Positions 1-9,058 of a DNA stretch of 64,000 nucleotides are shown here, in pieces. The notes under the pieces are model-generated. The model ran no database searches. It saw only the letters and a program-made list of their open reading frames with translations, and was not told the DNA's origin. Source of the DNA: Arthrobacter sp. efr-133-TYG-118. GTDB taxonomy: Bacteria; Actinomycetota; Actinomycetes; Actinomycetales; Micrococcaceae. The first letter of the stretch is position 1; the number at the start of each line of letters is the position of its first letter. Made by a program: the position numbers and the translations under genes. The stretch spans positions 306,726-370,725 of the forward strand of contig NZ_JARVRH010000012.1 in NCBI RefSeq assembly GCF_030209755.1. The letters are read 5' to 3'.

Positions 1-1
1 C

Positions 2-1264
2 CCATGCTGCTTGGCGGGCGGCTCCCAGTGCGGCATATTCCCGGGATTCCGGCCATGCTACGGTGCGTCCCGTGAGGTCGGCTACGGCTTGGCGAAGAGC
101 CGCAGACCGCGATCCGCCGCCCACCAGAGTGACCCTTTCAATCTCAAGGCCGGCCCGGGATAAATCATCGATGGCATCAGCGATCGCGCAGGCCAAGCCG
201 AGTATGGCGGCGCGGGCGAGGTTTTGGGGCGTCATCGAGAACCTCGTGAGACCGATCAGTGCTCCTTGGGACGCTGGCAATAGCGGGGTACGTTCCCCGT
301 CCAGGTATGGGAGGAAGCAGAGCCCTTGGGCATCAGGCGGCCCTAGGGACGCAAGTTCGTCGAGTTCGTCGAGGCTGAGGCCCAGCATGTGGGCCGCTGA
401 GTTGAGAATTCTGGCGCCGTTGAGAGTGGCAACTATAGGTAGCTGGGCCCCTGCCGCGTCCGCCATGTCCGCAACATGGCCCGTCGCGTCAACCACGTGC
501 AATGTATCGACCATGGACACCGTCATGCTAGTCCCGATTGACACGACGGCTTCACCGTGGGCGGTGCCAAGGCCAAGGGCAGCAGCGGCGTTGTCCCCGC
601 ACCCAGCCCCTACCACCACACCCCCGGAGGTAACGCCCGCACGTTCGCCCGGTCCCAAGACCCGGGGCACCAATAGCTGACGGCCGAAGGCAGCTTCCAA
701 GATATCCGTCCTATATCCAGCTCCTGTCGAAGCCCAATACCCCGTTCCGGATGCGTCGGAGCGGTCTGTGGTTGGATCTCCCTGCGCGCCAAGAAGCCGC
801 CAGGTCAACCAATCGTGCGGGATAACCACGCGCTGTACTCGCTCCGCGATCTCCGGGGCAGTCCGAGCGAGCCAACGGAGTTTCGATACGGGATGCGCAG
901 CTGTAGGGATCATCCCCAGTTCCCTGGCCCACCAGTCCGGGCCGAACTCGTGGCGGAGCTCAAGGGCTGACGGGGTTGCACGCTGGTCGTTCCACAGGAT
1001 TGCTTCTCTGACAGGCTCTTCGTTCGCTCCAAGGAAGATGGTGGAATGTTGCTGTGCGCTGATCGAAACGGCTTTGACTCCACTTAGCGCGGTGGCCCCG
1101 ACGCCGGTGAAGGCATCCCACCAATGTCGGGGATCGACGGCGGTGCCGTCGGGGTGTGGGAGCGCGGTGGAAGTCCGGATCTCGCCCGTTGCCGCATCCA
1201 CTGTGATGTATTTGCAGCTTTGCGTCGACGAGTCAACGCCGGCGACGAGGACTGGGCGCGGCAT
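2..1264 (-). CDS. xylB: FGGY-family carbohydrate kinase, xylulokinase-like (3' end outside window)
   Basis: This gene runs off the left edge, leaving 421 codons. It should phosphorylate a ketose or polyol with ATP in the cytoplasm. The N terminus has the FGGY phosphate-binding loop (AGVDSSTQS). Further on are the substrate-site region ILWNDQRA, VGAGAGDNAAAALG and a DGERTP motif, and the C-terminal ATP-site glycines (LVGGGSRS) are present. The ATG at 1264 follows an SD GGAGG at 1270-1274 and lies 1 nt after the stop of the SorC regulator, so the two are cotranscribed. Xylulokinase is the closest textbook family. Erythritol, ribulose and other polyol kinases share this fold, so the true substrate may be the sugar imported by the divergent transporter. 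Confidence 0.8.
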   Translation of the reverse strand, partial: MPRPVLVAGVDSSTQSCKYITVDAATGEIRTSTALPHPDGTAVDPRHWWDAFTGVGATALSGVKAVSISAQQHSTIFLGANEEPVREAILWNDQRATPSALELRHEFGPDWWARELGMIPTAAHPVSKLRWLARTAPEIAERVQRVVIPHDWLTWRLLGAQGDPTTDRSDASGTGYWASTGAGYRTDILEAAFGRQLLVPRVLGPGERAGVTSGGVVVGAGCGDNAAAALGLGTAHGEAVVSIGTSMTVSMVDTLHVVDATGHVADMADAAGAQLPIVATLNGARILNSAAHMLGLSLDELDELASLGPPDAQGLCFLPYLDGERTPLLPASQGALIGLTRFSMTPQNLARAAILGLACAIADAIDDLSRAGLEIERVTLVGGGSRSAALRQAVADLTGRTVAWPESREYAALGAARQAAW

Positions 1265-1265
1265 C

Positions 1266-2207
1266 CTAGCCTCCGAGTAGTCTTTCGGCCGTTGCTGCGT
1301 CGGTGACGAGGCCTTTGAGAATCCCTGAAGCCAACACCGCCCGGATCGCCCGGGTTTTTGTGGGGCCCCCAGCCACCGCTATGACGGTGGGAATGGCCCG
1401 CCATTGTGCTTCGGAGATCGCGATGCAGCGGTCGTCGATGTCGTGGATGACCGAACCCGTGTCCGTGACAAGGGTCGCTCCGAACTCGGCCACAACCCCC
1501 CGTTCAAGGAGTTTCTCGCGGTCGGCCGGGTCCAATGCACGGTTCTTGACCATCTGCGAGTTTTCCGGCTTCCACGAGCCGACTGACCCCACAGCAACCG
1601 TGACCTTGCTGAACTGCTCAAATGTTTGCCGGGTATCGGGCTGCCGCCGGATGCCGACGGCAGCCTGTGCATCGCTCACGACAAGAGGCGAGTAAATAGT
1701 CCAGGGCCGGACGCCCGCAATGGCACTCACGCGCCGCATGATCTCAAGACCGGTCTCCTGGATGGGACCGGCGACTCCTGCCAACTGGACGACGCCGCAC
1801 TTCGGAAGCTCGTTCAGGGACCGCGCCATGGCATTGAGCGTGCGGCCGGATGTCAGTCCAAGTACGTCCTCGTCTGTCAGGAGTTCGCGCAAGAGATCCC
1901 CGGCCGTGGACCCCAGCTTGGCTTGGATGACCTCATCGGCGTCTGACGGGACATCCACCACCACGGCGTGTTCGAGACCAAAGCGTTCCCGGAGCTGGAC
2001 GGAAAGATCGAGCCTCACACCCGAGGGGCTCGCGATGTGGATCTTGACGATACCTGAACTTACGGCCTCGTCGAGCAGGCGGCCTACTTTGAAACGGCTG
2101 AGGCCGGTCTCGTTGGCAATCTCGATCCTGGTCTTGTTCTGCAGGTAGTGCTGGGTCGCGATGTGGGCGATCTGAACTTGCTTGCCCGGTCCTGGCGCCT
2201 GTGCCAT
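1266..2207 (-). CDS. SorC-family sugar-responsive transcriptional regulator
   Basis: A 313-residue protein with an N-terminal helix-turn-helix (residues about 10-60, including RIEIANETGLSRFKVGRLL), followed by a sugar-phosphate-binding domain related to sugar isomerases (VLGLTSGRTLNAMA; VAGGPTKTRAIRAVL near the end). This is the SorC/DeoR/CggR architecture, in which a phosphorylated sugar usually acts as effector. The ATG at 2207 follows a strong SD (GGAGGTG). It is divergent from the ABC transporter operon and 1 nt upstream of the FGGY kinase. Paired TGCTC-N4-GAGCA palindromes in the divergent spacer are its likely operators. The family call is firm; the effector is unknown. Confidence 0.88.
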   Translation of the reverse strand: MAQAPGPGKQVQIAHIATQHYLQNKTRIEIANETGLSRFKVGRLLDEAVSSGIVKIHIASPSGVRLDLSVQLRERFGLEHAVVVDVPSDADEVIQAKLGSTAGDLLRELLTDEDVLGLTSGRTLNAMARSLNELPKCGVVQLAGVAGPIQETGLEIMRRVSAIAGVRPWTIYSPLVVSDAQAAVGIRRQPDTRQTFEQFSKVTVAVGSVGSWKPENSQMVKNRALDPADREKLLERGVVAEFGATLVTDTGSVIHDIDDRCIAISEAQWRAIPTVIAVAGGPTKTRAIRAVLASGILKGLVTDAATAERLLGG

Positions 2208-2256
2208 GAAACACCTCCGCTAGTCATTTGAGCACACTTTCAAGGCGATGGTCAGG

Positions 2257-2270
2257 TGCTCTCATGAGCA
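2257..2270. promoter_or_regulatory. Palindromic operator candidate, TGCTC-N4-GAGCA (copy 1)
   Basis: TGCTC-TCAT-GAGCA lies in the 195-nt spacer between the SorC gene and the ABC operon. A second palindrome with identical arms starts exactly 38 nt further right, and loose GAGCA half-sites occur at 2230-2234 and 2325-2329. The arrangement suggests a multimeric regulator, most simply the adjacent SorC protein. Confidence 0.6.
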
Positions 2271-2294
2271 AAATTCTAGCACTTATGCATGCTT

Positions 2295-2308
2295 TGCTCA
2301 TATGAGCA
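2295..2308. promoter_or_regulatory. Perfect palindromic operator candidate, TGCTCATATGAGCA (copy 2)
   Basis: A perfect 14-bp palindrome just upstream of the -35 element of the predicted transporter promoter. A further GAGCA half-site sits 21 nt away (about two helical turns) inside the promoter spacer at 2325-2329, which fits repression by bound regulator. Confidence 0.65.
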
Positions 2309-2315
2309 CTACTAA

Positions 2316-2344
2316 TTTACATCTGAGCAACAGACTCGTATAGT
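2316..2344 (+). promoter_or_regulatory. Predicted promoter of the ABC transporter operon
   Basis: TTTACA (2316-2321), a 17-nt spacer and TATAGT (2339-2344) form a good housekeeping-type promoter. A GAGCA half-site lies within the spacer. The 58 nt from the -10 element to the GTG start contain an SD AAAGGAG (2386-2392). Confidence 0.6.
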
Positions 2345-2402
2345 CGATATCGGCCACCCTCCACGTGGCAAATGAGACGACAAGCAAAGGAGCTCGATAA
2401 AG

Positions 2403-3962
2403 GTGTCGACCGTCCGCTCCGACGACAGCAACCCAGTCGTCCCGATGCTCGAGTGTTCGGGCATCACCATGTCCTTCGGGGGTGTCCCCGTGCTCAGGGG
2501 AATCACATTCACCCTTGAACCCGGGACCGTCACAGCCCTTGCGGGCGAGAATGGTGCCGGCAAGTCCACGCTTATGAAGATCGCCTCGGGTCAATGCCGG
2601 CCCGACGGCGGAGAGGTGAAGGTCCGCGGGCAGCACCTGCCCAGTGGGAACACGCAGGCGGCCTACTCCTTGGGGGTGGCCATTGTCCCCCAAGAGCTCG
2701 CTTCCATCCCGGAGCTGATGGTCTACGAAAACCTCTTCGTCGGCCGCGAGCTGAGGAGCAGCTTCGGCATGCTCGACCGCCGGGCGATGATCAAGGCCGC
2801 TGGCGGATACCTGGCGGACTTCGGCCTTGATACCGACCCGAGGACCCGCATGGGAGCCCTGCCCGTAGGAGTACGTCAGATCATTGAGATCATCAAGGCT
2901 ACGAACCGCGGAGCCCGGGTCCTCCTGCTTGATGAACCGACGAGTGCAATCGCCGAACGCGAAGTCGCTCGATTAGCCCGGATCGTACGCACCTTGCGGG
3001 ACCAAGGCGTTGCGGTCCTCTTTACCACCCACAAAATGGAAGAGATCCGGGCCATGGCGGACCGGGTAGTAGTGCTGCGCGACGGAAAGCTCGTGAGCGA
3101 TACGCCTCTGTCCGACATCACCGACGACGGCATAGTCACCGCCATGATCGGCCGGGAACTTGATCAGCTCTTTCCTGAGCGCACCGAGTCAGGCTCCGAT
3201 ATCACCCTGGAGGTTGACAACGTCGTTATCGCCCACGGTTCCGAACCGATCAGCTTCTCCGTGAAGCGGGGTGAGATCCTGGGCCTCGCCGGCTTGGTGG
3301 GGGCGGGACGCACCGAGCTGATCGAGTGCATCTACGGCATCCGCAAGCCCGTCTCCGGAACGGTGCGGGTCTCCGGTGCGCCGTTGAGGCCTGGTTCGCC
3401 GCTCAACTCGATAGCTCGCAAGCTCGCGATCGTCCCGGAAGACCGCAAGGGTGCGGGGGCGGTGTTGTCCTTGAGCGTCTTGGACAATGCGACCCTGCCG
3501 CGGATCGCCGCCTTTTCGAGATTCGGGATCCTCCGCAGCCGCAAGCGTCGCGAGGCCGTTGGGGCCATCATGAAGTCGATGCGCTTGAAGAGCAACGGGC
3601 TTGACCAGAAGCTGGAGAACCTCTCAGGCGGAAACCAGCAGAAGGTCGTTTTCGGGCGTTGGCTCACCGGACAAGTAGACGCTTTGCTGCTCGACGAGCC
3701 TACCCGCGGGGTCGATGTCGGCGCGCGCAGCGAAATCTACCGCATCATCACCGGGCTCTCCTCCGCCGGCATGGCCGTCGTCATGGCATCCAGCGATATG
3801 CCCGAGATTCTCAGTCTCTCCCATCGCGTGTTTGTCATGCGCGATCTCGGTGTCGTCGGCGAACTCGATCGCGCCCAGCTTGACTGCCCGAACGTGCAGG
3901 ACACCATTTTCCGACTCGCCTCCGGCCAGAGCGCCGCTCCTGTGAAAGACACCACCCCATGA
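2403..3962 (+). CDS. Sugar ABC transporter ATP-binding protein (RbsA/XylG type, two ATPase domains)
   Basis: A 519-residue tandem ATPase of the carbohydrate-importer type. Domain 1 (about 15-250) has Walker A GENGAGKST, a signature-region variant LPVGVRQ and Walker B VLLLDEPTSAIA. Domain 2 (about 265-510) has the degenerate first loop GLVGAGRTEL, as in RbsA/MglA, plus LSGGNQQKV and LLLDEPTRGVD. The GTG start at 2403 sits 10 nt after AAAGGAG. It overlaps the permease by ATGA and so forms one unit with the permease and binding lipoprotein. It should energise import of the pentose, tetrose or polyol used by the downstream enzymes. The substrate cannot be read from the sequence. Confidence 0.93.
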   Translation: MSTVRSDDSNPVVPMLECSGITMSFGGVPVLRGITFTLEPGTVTALAGENGAGKSTLMKIASGQCRPDGGEVKVRGQHLPSGNTQAAYSLGVAIVPQELASIPELMVYENLFVGRELRSSFGMLDRRAMIKAAGGYLADFGLDTDPRTRMGALPVGVRQIIEIIKATNRGARVLLLDEPTSAIAEREVARLARIVRTLRDQGVAVLFTTHKMEEIRAMADRVVVLRDGKLVSDTPLSDITDDGIVTAMIGRELDQLFPERTESGSDITLEVDNVVIAHGSEPISFSVKRGEILGLAGLVGAGRTELIECIYGIRKPVSGTVRVSGAPLRPGSPLNSIARKLAIVPEDRKGAGAVLSLSVLDNATLPRIAAFSRFGILRSRKRREAVGAIMKSMRLKSNGLDQKLENLSGGNQQKVVFGRWLTGQVDALLLDEPTRGVDVGARSEIYRIITGLSSAGMAVVMASSDMPEILSLSHRVFVMRDLGVVGELDRAQLDCPNVQDTIFRLASGQSAAPVKDTTP

Positions 3963-4951
3963 ACACCACCATCGATGCCCTCCCCGCACAGCAACGCCGA
4001 GACTGGAAGGAACTCGCCAGCGGATTCCTCGTCCGCCACATCATGGTGGTGGTGATGCTGCTCATTGTCGCGTTCTTCGCGTACCGCAGCGCACGGTTCG
4101 CCACCCCCGACAACCTCACCAACATCCTCATCGCGGCAGCACCGTTTGCGCTCATTGCGCTTGGACAAACGCTCGTGATCCTCACCGGCGGAATCGACCT
4201 TTCCGTCGGCAGCGTCATGGCGGCCAGTGCCATGGCCGCCGCCTGGACGGCGAAGAACGCGGGCGACAATCTGATGCTTCCCCTTCTGGCGGCATTGGTC
4301 ACAGGCTTACTCGCGGGCGCCATCAACGGTTTGATCGTCAGCAAGTTCGAGGTCCCACCCTTCATCACCACCCTGGGAATGCTGACGCTGGCCTCCGGAA
4401 TCGCCTATGTCATTGGCAACGGTGCACCGATCAACGGACTGCCCACCAGCTTCGGCTCTTTCGCCAACACCCAGATTCTGGGGCTGACCCTTCCGGTGGT
4501 CCTCATGATCATCGCCATCCTGGTCTTGGCTTTCGTCATGAAGCGAACAAACTACGGCCTGCGCGTCTACGCGATTGGCGGCAACAGGCTTGCTGCGGAG
4601 ATCGCGGGCGTCCGTTCGCGCGGCATCCTGTTCAGCGTCTACGCCATCAGCGGTGTGCTTGCCGGCCTTTCCGGCCTCATGCTCGCCTCCCGTGTCATTA
4701 CCGGTGCCCCCAACCTCGGCCAAGGCTACGAACTCGACGCCATCGCAGCGGTGGTCATCGGAGGCGCGAGCCTCATGGGCGGCAGGGGCACGGTGTGGGG
4801 CACCGCCGTCGGCCTCCTGCTGATCCAGACCATCAACAACGGACTCGACCTCCTCCTCGTCCCCGCCTACTGGCAGAACGTCATCAAGGGCGTGATCATC
4901 GTCGCCGCCGTCGGTGTCGATGTCTGGGCTGCCCGCCGCGGCCGCCGCTGA
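3959..4951 (+). CDS. Sugar ABC transporter permease (RbsC type)
   Basis: A 330-residue polytopic membrane protein of the ribose-type permease family. It has about eight to ten hydrophobic segments, the N-terminal motif [20 protein letters not shown] and the later loop [17 protein letters not shown], both hallmarks of RbsC/XylH permeases. The ATG overlaps the ATPase stop by 4 nt, indicating translational coupling. It would form the channel with the ATPase encoded immediately upstream and receive substrate from the lipoprotein encoded downstream. Confidence 0.93.
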   Translation: MNTTIDALPAQQRRDWKELASGFLVRHIMVVVMLLIVAFFAYRSARFATPDNLTNILIAAAPFALIALGQTLVILTGGIDLSVGSVMAASAMAAAWTAKNAGDNLMLPLLAALVTGLLAGAINGLIVSKFEVPPFITTLGMLTLASGIAYVIGNGAPINGLPTSFGSFANTQILGLTLPVVLMIIAILVLAFVMKRTNYGLRVYAIGGNRLAAEIAGVRSRGILFSVYAISGVLAGLSGLMLASRVITGAPNLGQGYELDAIAAVVIGGASLMGGRGTVWGTAVGLLLIQTINNGLDLLLVPAYWQNVIKGVIIVAAVGVDVWAARRGRR

Positions 4952-4997
4952 TCGTCCATCCTCAACAAATCCCACCCCAACCAATCAAAGGAAGACC

Positions 4998-6059
4998 ATG
5001 AACCAGGCGTCCTCAACGACGAAGAAGCTGCTCACTGGCACGGCGATTGCCGCCGTCGCCGCGCTTGGCCTGACCGCCTGCGGCGCGGGCGACCCGAGCG
5101 CCGGCAACGACAACATCACTATCGGAGTGACGGTCTATGACATGTCCTCGTTCATCACCCAAGGCAAGGAAGGCATGGAGGCCTATGCCAAGGCGAACCA
5201 CATCAACCTGCAGTGGAACTCGGCAGGCGGAGATGTCTCCACCCAGGCCAACCAGATGCAGCAGTACGTCAACAGCAAGGTCAACGCGATCATCATCGTT
5301 CCTGTGCAGGCCGACTCACTCCAACCCCAGGTAGCCGCGGCAAAGGCGGCCGGCATCCCCGTCATCGACGTCAACACCGCTCTTTCCGGGGCGGACCTGA
5401 CCGCCAGCGTGCAGCCCGACGACGTCGCGGCGGGAGAGCAGGAGGCCACCATGATGGTGGACAAGCTGGGAGGCAAGGGCAACGTCGTCGTGCTTGAGGG
5501 GCCGCTCGGTTCCTCACCGCAGATCGGCCGGGGCAAGGGCATCCAGAACGTGCTCGACAAGAACCCGAACATCAAGGTGCTGGCCAAGGACACAGCCAAC
5601 TGGAAGCGTGACCAGGCCGTCAACAAGACGAGCAACTGGGTGTCCGCATTCCGCGGCGACATCAATGGCGTCATCTCGCAGAACGACGACATGGCGCTTG
5701 GTGCTATCCAGGCACTACGGGAAGCCGGAATCTCCAATGTCCCGGTTGTTGGCATCGACGGGATCGAGGACGGTCTCAAGGCGGTGCAGTCCGGGGAAAT
5801 GATCGGCACCTCCCTTCAGCACGGCACAGTGGAGCTTGCCACGGGCCTCGCAGTCGCCGCGAAGATCGTGCGCGGAGAGAGCGTCAACAAGAAGCCTGTT
5901 TACACGATGCCCGCGATCACCGCGGCCAACGTCAACGACGCCTCCAAGAACGTCGTGACGGATAAGGACTCCTTCTTGAAAAACCTTCCCGCTCTCATCG
6001 ACGACAACCTCACGAGCGGCAAGATCGCCTACGAAGGCCTTCCGGGCCAGAAGAAGTAA
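4998..6059 (+). CDS. Sugar-binding lipoprotein of the ABC transporter
   Basis: A 353-residue periplasmic-binding-protein-like lipoprotein. The signal peptide ends in a lipobox (LGLTAC), so the mature protein is lipid-anchored through Cys. The body matches the ribose/galactose-binding family ([20 protein letters not shown]; later [19 protein letters not shown] and [14 protein letters not shown]). An in-frame start exists at 4914, but the ATG at 4998 has an SD AAAGGAAG (4987-4994) and begins a normal signal peptide, so it is preferred. It captures the substrate for the permease and ATPase encoded just upstream. Confidence 0.93.
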   Translation: MNQASSTTKKLLTGTAIAAVAALGLTACGAGDPSAGNDNITIGVTVYDMSSFITQGKEGMEAYAKANHINLQWNSAGGDVSTQANQMQQYVNSKVNAIIIVPVQADSLQPQVAAAKAAGIPVIDVNTALSGADLTASVQPDDVAAGEQEATMMVDKLGGKGNVVVLEGPLGSSPQIGRGKGIQNVLDKNPNIKVLAKDTANWKRDQAVNKTSNWVSAFRGDINGVISQNDDMALGAIQALREAGISNVPVVGIDGIEDGLKAVQSGEMIGTSLQHGTVELATGLAVAAKIVRGESVNKKPVYTMPAITAANVNDASKNVVTDKDSFLKNLPALIDDNLTSGKIAYEGLPGQKK

Positions 6060-6075
6060 ACAGGAGCGCACCCCC

Positions 6076-7773
6076 ATGACTGTCCTCTACAACAACCCGG
6101 CAGATTTTGCCGAAGACCAGTTCACAGGCTTTCTCGACCTCTATTCCGACCGCTTGCAGGGCGTCCCTGGCGGAGCCGTCGCCCACCGCAGCGGGATGCC
6201 CCAGGTCGCCGTCGTCGTCGGCGGTGGTTCCGGGCACTACCCGGCCTTCTGCGGCATCGTTGGCCCCGGATTCGCAACCGGAGCCGTCGTCGGAAACATC
6301 TTTACGTCTCCTAGTGCCGCGCAGGTCTACTCGGTGGCGAAAGCCGCCGACCAAGGCAAAGGCGTCATCCTCACTTTTGGCAACTACGCCGGAGACAACA
6401 TGAACTTCGGCATCGCTGCAGAACGCCTGCGGAAAGAAGGTGTTGATACCCGAATCGTGGTGGTCACGGACGACATTGCGTCTTCGCCGACTGAATCCGA
6501 ACGTCGAGGCATCGCAGGTGACTTCACCGTGTTCAAAGCACTCGGGGCGGCTGCCGCGGCAGGGTTGGATATCGACGAGGTCGAACGGATCGGCCGGGCA
6601 GCCAATGCTGCTTCCCGCAGTTTCGGCGTCGCCTTCTCCGGTTGCACCATGCCTGGTGCAACAGAACCGCTCTTCACGGTTCCCGAGGGCCAGATGGGAG
6701 TTGGACTCGGGATCCACGGCGAACCCGGCATCCGCGACGAACCATTGAAGTCCGCTGATGAGCTAGCACGCCTTCTGGTCACCGATCTGCTCGCCCACGC
6801 CCCATCCGCCGATTCCTCGCGTGTCGCCGTCATTCTCAACGGACTAGGCACCACGAAGTACGAAGAACTCTTCCTGGTGTGGAAGTCCGTCGCACCGATG
6901 CTCCGCGAGGAGGGGCTCGAGATCGTCGATCCCGAGGTGGGCGAACTCGTCACAAGCCTGGACATGGGCGGGATCTCCCTCACCCTCATGTGGCTCGACA
7001 AAGAGCTTGAGTGGCTGTGGACCGCGGATGCCTACACCCCGGCCTACCGGAAACAGAAGTCCGCGCTCACCGGTCTGCGTCCCTCGTTACGCGCGGCCAC
7101 CACTGCCGAAGAGCACGACGACGCGCCCACCCCCAGTGTTGCCGCTGTTCCAATCGCCGGGCTCGTCCTGGAAGGCCTTCGCGCCTTGGCGCGCACCATG
7201 CACGAGAACGAATTCGAGCTGGGACGCATCGACGCAATAGCGGGTGACGGCGATCATGGCCGCGGCATGGTCAAGGGTGCCGACGCGGCACTCGCTGCCG
7301 CAGAAAGCGCCGCAGCAGCATCCGCAGGTCCGGCATGGATCCTGCGTAAAGCCGGGCAAGCCTGGGCAGCCGCGGCCGGCGGAACCTCGGGAGTTTTGTG
7401 GGGAGCCGGGTTGGAGAGCGCGGGGGCGGTACTCGACGACGAGGCCACTGAGTTCGGGCGCAGTGAGCTCGCAGCGGCAGTACACGCTTTCGCCACAGCA
7501 ATCACAGATCTGGGCCGGGCAAAGCCTGGAGACAAAACAGTCGTAGATGCACTTCTGCCGTTTGTCGACACCCTTGAGCTCTCGTTGATGAGCGGCGAGG
7601 AAAGCGTCAGGGCCTGGGTAAAGGCAGCCGAGGCGGCGAACGCGGCGGCAGCGGCAACCGCCGCCCTGACCCCGAAACTCGGACGAGCCCGGCCACTGGC
7701 GGAGAAGAGCATCGGCACGCCGGACGCCGGCGCGACGTCGTTCGGGATGATCGTCAGCGCCATCGGACGCTGA
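6076..7773 (+). CDS. Fused DhaK-DhaL ATP-dependent dihydroxyacetone/erythrulose-type kinase
   Basis: A 565-residue kinase with two domains. DhaK (about 1-330) binds short ketoses covalently: GGGSGHYPAF, GNYAGDNMNF and GIHGEPG with the expected substrate-linking His214. DhaL (about 355-563) is the ATP domain, with GDGDHGRGM near residue 391 and a GGTSG motif. The fusion is typical of ATP-type dihydroxyacetone kinases rather than the PTS-dependent split enzymes. Followed by an RpiB-like isomerase and an SDR, it closely resembles the D- or L-erythrulose kinases of the tetritol pathway in M. smegmatis. Dihydroxyacetone remains an alternative substrate. The start lies 16 nt after the lipoprotein gene, with AGGAG as SD. 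Confidence 0.9.
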   Translation: MTVLYNNPADFAEDQFTGFLDLYSDRLQGVPGGAVAHRSGMPQVAVVVGGGSGHYPAFCGIVGPGFATGAVVGNIFTSPSAAQVYSVAKAADQGKGVILTFGNYAGDNMNFGIAAERLRKEGVDTRIVVVTDDIASSPTESERRGIAGDFTVFKALGAAAAAGLDIDEVERIGRAANAASRSFGVAFSGCTMPGATEPLFTVPEGQMGVGLGIHGEPGIRDEPLKSADELARLLVTDLLAHAPSADSSRVAVILNGLGTTKYEELFLVWKSVAPMLREEGLEIVDPEVGELVTSLDMGGISLTLMWLDKELEWLWTADAYTPAYRKQKSALTGLRPSLRAATTAEEHDDAPTPSVAAVPIAGLVLEGLRALARTMHENEFELGRIDAIAGDGDHGRGMVKGADAALAAAESAAAASAGPAWILRKAGQAWAAAAGGTSGVLWGAGLESAGAVLDDEATEFGRSELAAAVHAFATAITDLGRAKPGDKTVVDALLPFVDTLELSLMSGEESVRAWVKAAEAANAAAAATAALTPKLGRARPLAEKSIGTPDAGATSFGMIVSAIGR

Positions 7774-7800
7774 TTGGAACAGAAGAGAAGGGACACCAGC

Positions 7801-8262
7801 ATGAGCGGCACAAAGTGGCGCATCGTCGTCGGAAGCGACGACGCAGGATATGACTACAAGGAAATCCTCAAGAAGGATCTCGAGGCGAACGGCCTTGTGG
7901 CCTCAGTGGTTGACGTGGGTGTCAGCGCCGACGGTCACACCGCCTATCCGCACGTAGCGGTCAAGGCGGCGCGGATGGTCGCCAGTGGCGAGGCCGACAG
8001 GGCACTGCTCGTCTGCGGCACCGGTCTTGGGGTCGCCATCGCCGCCAACAAAGTGCATGGCGTTCGTGCCATCACAGCCCACGACTCCTTTTCGGTCGAG
8101 CGGAGCGTTCTCAGCAACGACGCCCAAGTACTGTGCTTCGGCCAGCGCGTGGTGGGCCTCGAACTAGCCCGTCGCCTCGCCAGGGAATGGCTTAGCCACC
8201 GATTCGATACCAGCAGCCCCTCGGCCGAAAAGGTCCAGGAAATCTGCGCTTACGAAGGATGA
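7801..8262 (+). CDS. rpiB: RpiB/LacAB-family sugar-phosphate isomerase
   Basis: A 153-residue protein of the RpiB family. [14 protein letters not shown] opens the fold, and [17 protein letters not shown] contains the catalytic Cys72. The family His and Arg residues that hold the phosphate ([26 protein letters not shown]) follow. In the standard enzyme this interconverts ribose-5-P and ribulose-5-P. In tetritol pathways a paralogue (DerI) converts D-erythrulose-4-P to D-erythrose-4-P. A TTG-initiated extension to 7774 is possible, but the ATG at 7801 has GAGAAGGGA upstream. The stop overlaps an ATG (8259) of the next gene. Confidence 0.88.
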   Translation: MSGTKWRIVVGSDDAGYDYKEILKKDLEANGLVASVVDVGVSADGHTAYPHVAVKAARMVASGEADRALLVCGTGLGVAIAANKVHGVRAITAHDSFSVERSVLSNDAQVLCFGQRVVGLELARRLAREWLSHRFDTSSPSAEKVQEICAYEG

Positions 8263-8267
8263 CAACA

Positions 8268-9011
8268 ATGGAACAGGAATTTGAAGGCCGCATCGCCATC
8301 GTCACAGGAGCGGCGAGCGGCATCGGTTACACGGTCGCCCACCACTTCGCGTCCCGCGGCGCACGCGTCGTCGGCGTCGATCTCTCTGAGAGCGTTGGCG
8401 CGCTCATGGCGGAACTCCCCGGCACAGGCCACCACGGTATTGCCCGTGACCTGACAGCACCAGAAGCAGCAGGCGAGGTCATTGCCGAAGCCGTGCGCGT
8501 GGCAGGCACCCCCCACATCCTCGTCAACTCAGCAGGGATCGCGCTGCTGGATCCGGCGATCGACGTGCCGGCAGCACGCTGGCAAGCGACGATCGACATC
8601 AACCTCAGCGCAAGCTTCTACATGGCGCAAGCCGCCGGCCGAGTCATGGTCGAGGCAGGATACGGCCGGATCATCAACCTCGCCTCGCAGGCCGCGGTGA
8701 TCGGCCTCGACCAGCATGCGGCCTATTGCGCCTCGAAGGCGGCGATCGTTGGACTCACCCACGTCCTTTCGCTGGAATGGGCGCCCAAGGGCGTGACCGT
8801 CAACGCCGTGTCACCCACCGTTGTTGAGACGCCGCTCGGCAAGAAGGCCTGGGCCGGCGAAAAAGGCGAAAAGGCGAAACGCGATATTCCGGTTGGCCGC
8901 TTCGCCCAGCCGGAAGAAGTAGCGTCTCTTATCGCCTACCTTTGTGGCGATATGGCCGCTATGGTCACCGGCACGAACGTCTTGATCGACGGCGGGTTTA
9001 CGACCGTCTGA
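8268..9011 (+). CDS. Short-chain dehydrogenase/reductase, polyol/ketose type
   Basis: A 247-residue classical SDR. It has the NAD(P) motif VTGAASGIG near the N terminus, NSAG, the Ser of INLASQAA and the catalytic YCASK pair (Tyr153, Lys157). An acidic residue after beta-2 (GVDLSE) suggests NAD preference. The ATG at 8268 has an SD GAAGGA at 8254-8259; an upstream ATG at 8259 overlaps the rpiB stop and is the alternative. The family includes D-threitol dehydrogenase, which would give erythrulose for the fused kinase. Ribitol, arabinitol and xylitol dehydrogenases also belong here. It is the last gene of the operon. Confidence 0.87.
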   Translation: MEQEFEGRIAIVTGAASGIGYTVAHHFASRGARVVGVDLSESVGALMAELPGTGHHGIARDLTAPEAAGEVIAEAVRVAGTPHILVNSAGIALLDPAIDVPAARWQATIDINLSASFYMAQAAGRVMVEAGYGRIINLASQAAVIGLDQHAAYCASKAAIVGLTHVLSLEWAPKGVTVNAVSPTVVETPLGKKAWAGEKGEKAKRDIPVGRFAQPEEVASLIAYLCGDMAAMVTGTNVLIDGGFTTV

Positions 9012-9058
9012 GTGCCCTCGATTGGTGGCTCGGCAACCGGAACAGCGCCCGGTGTTCG

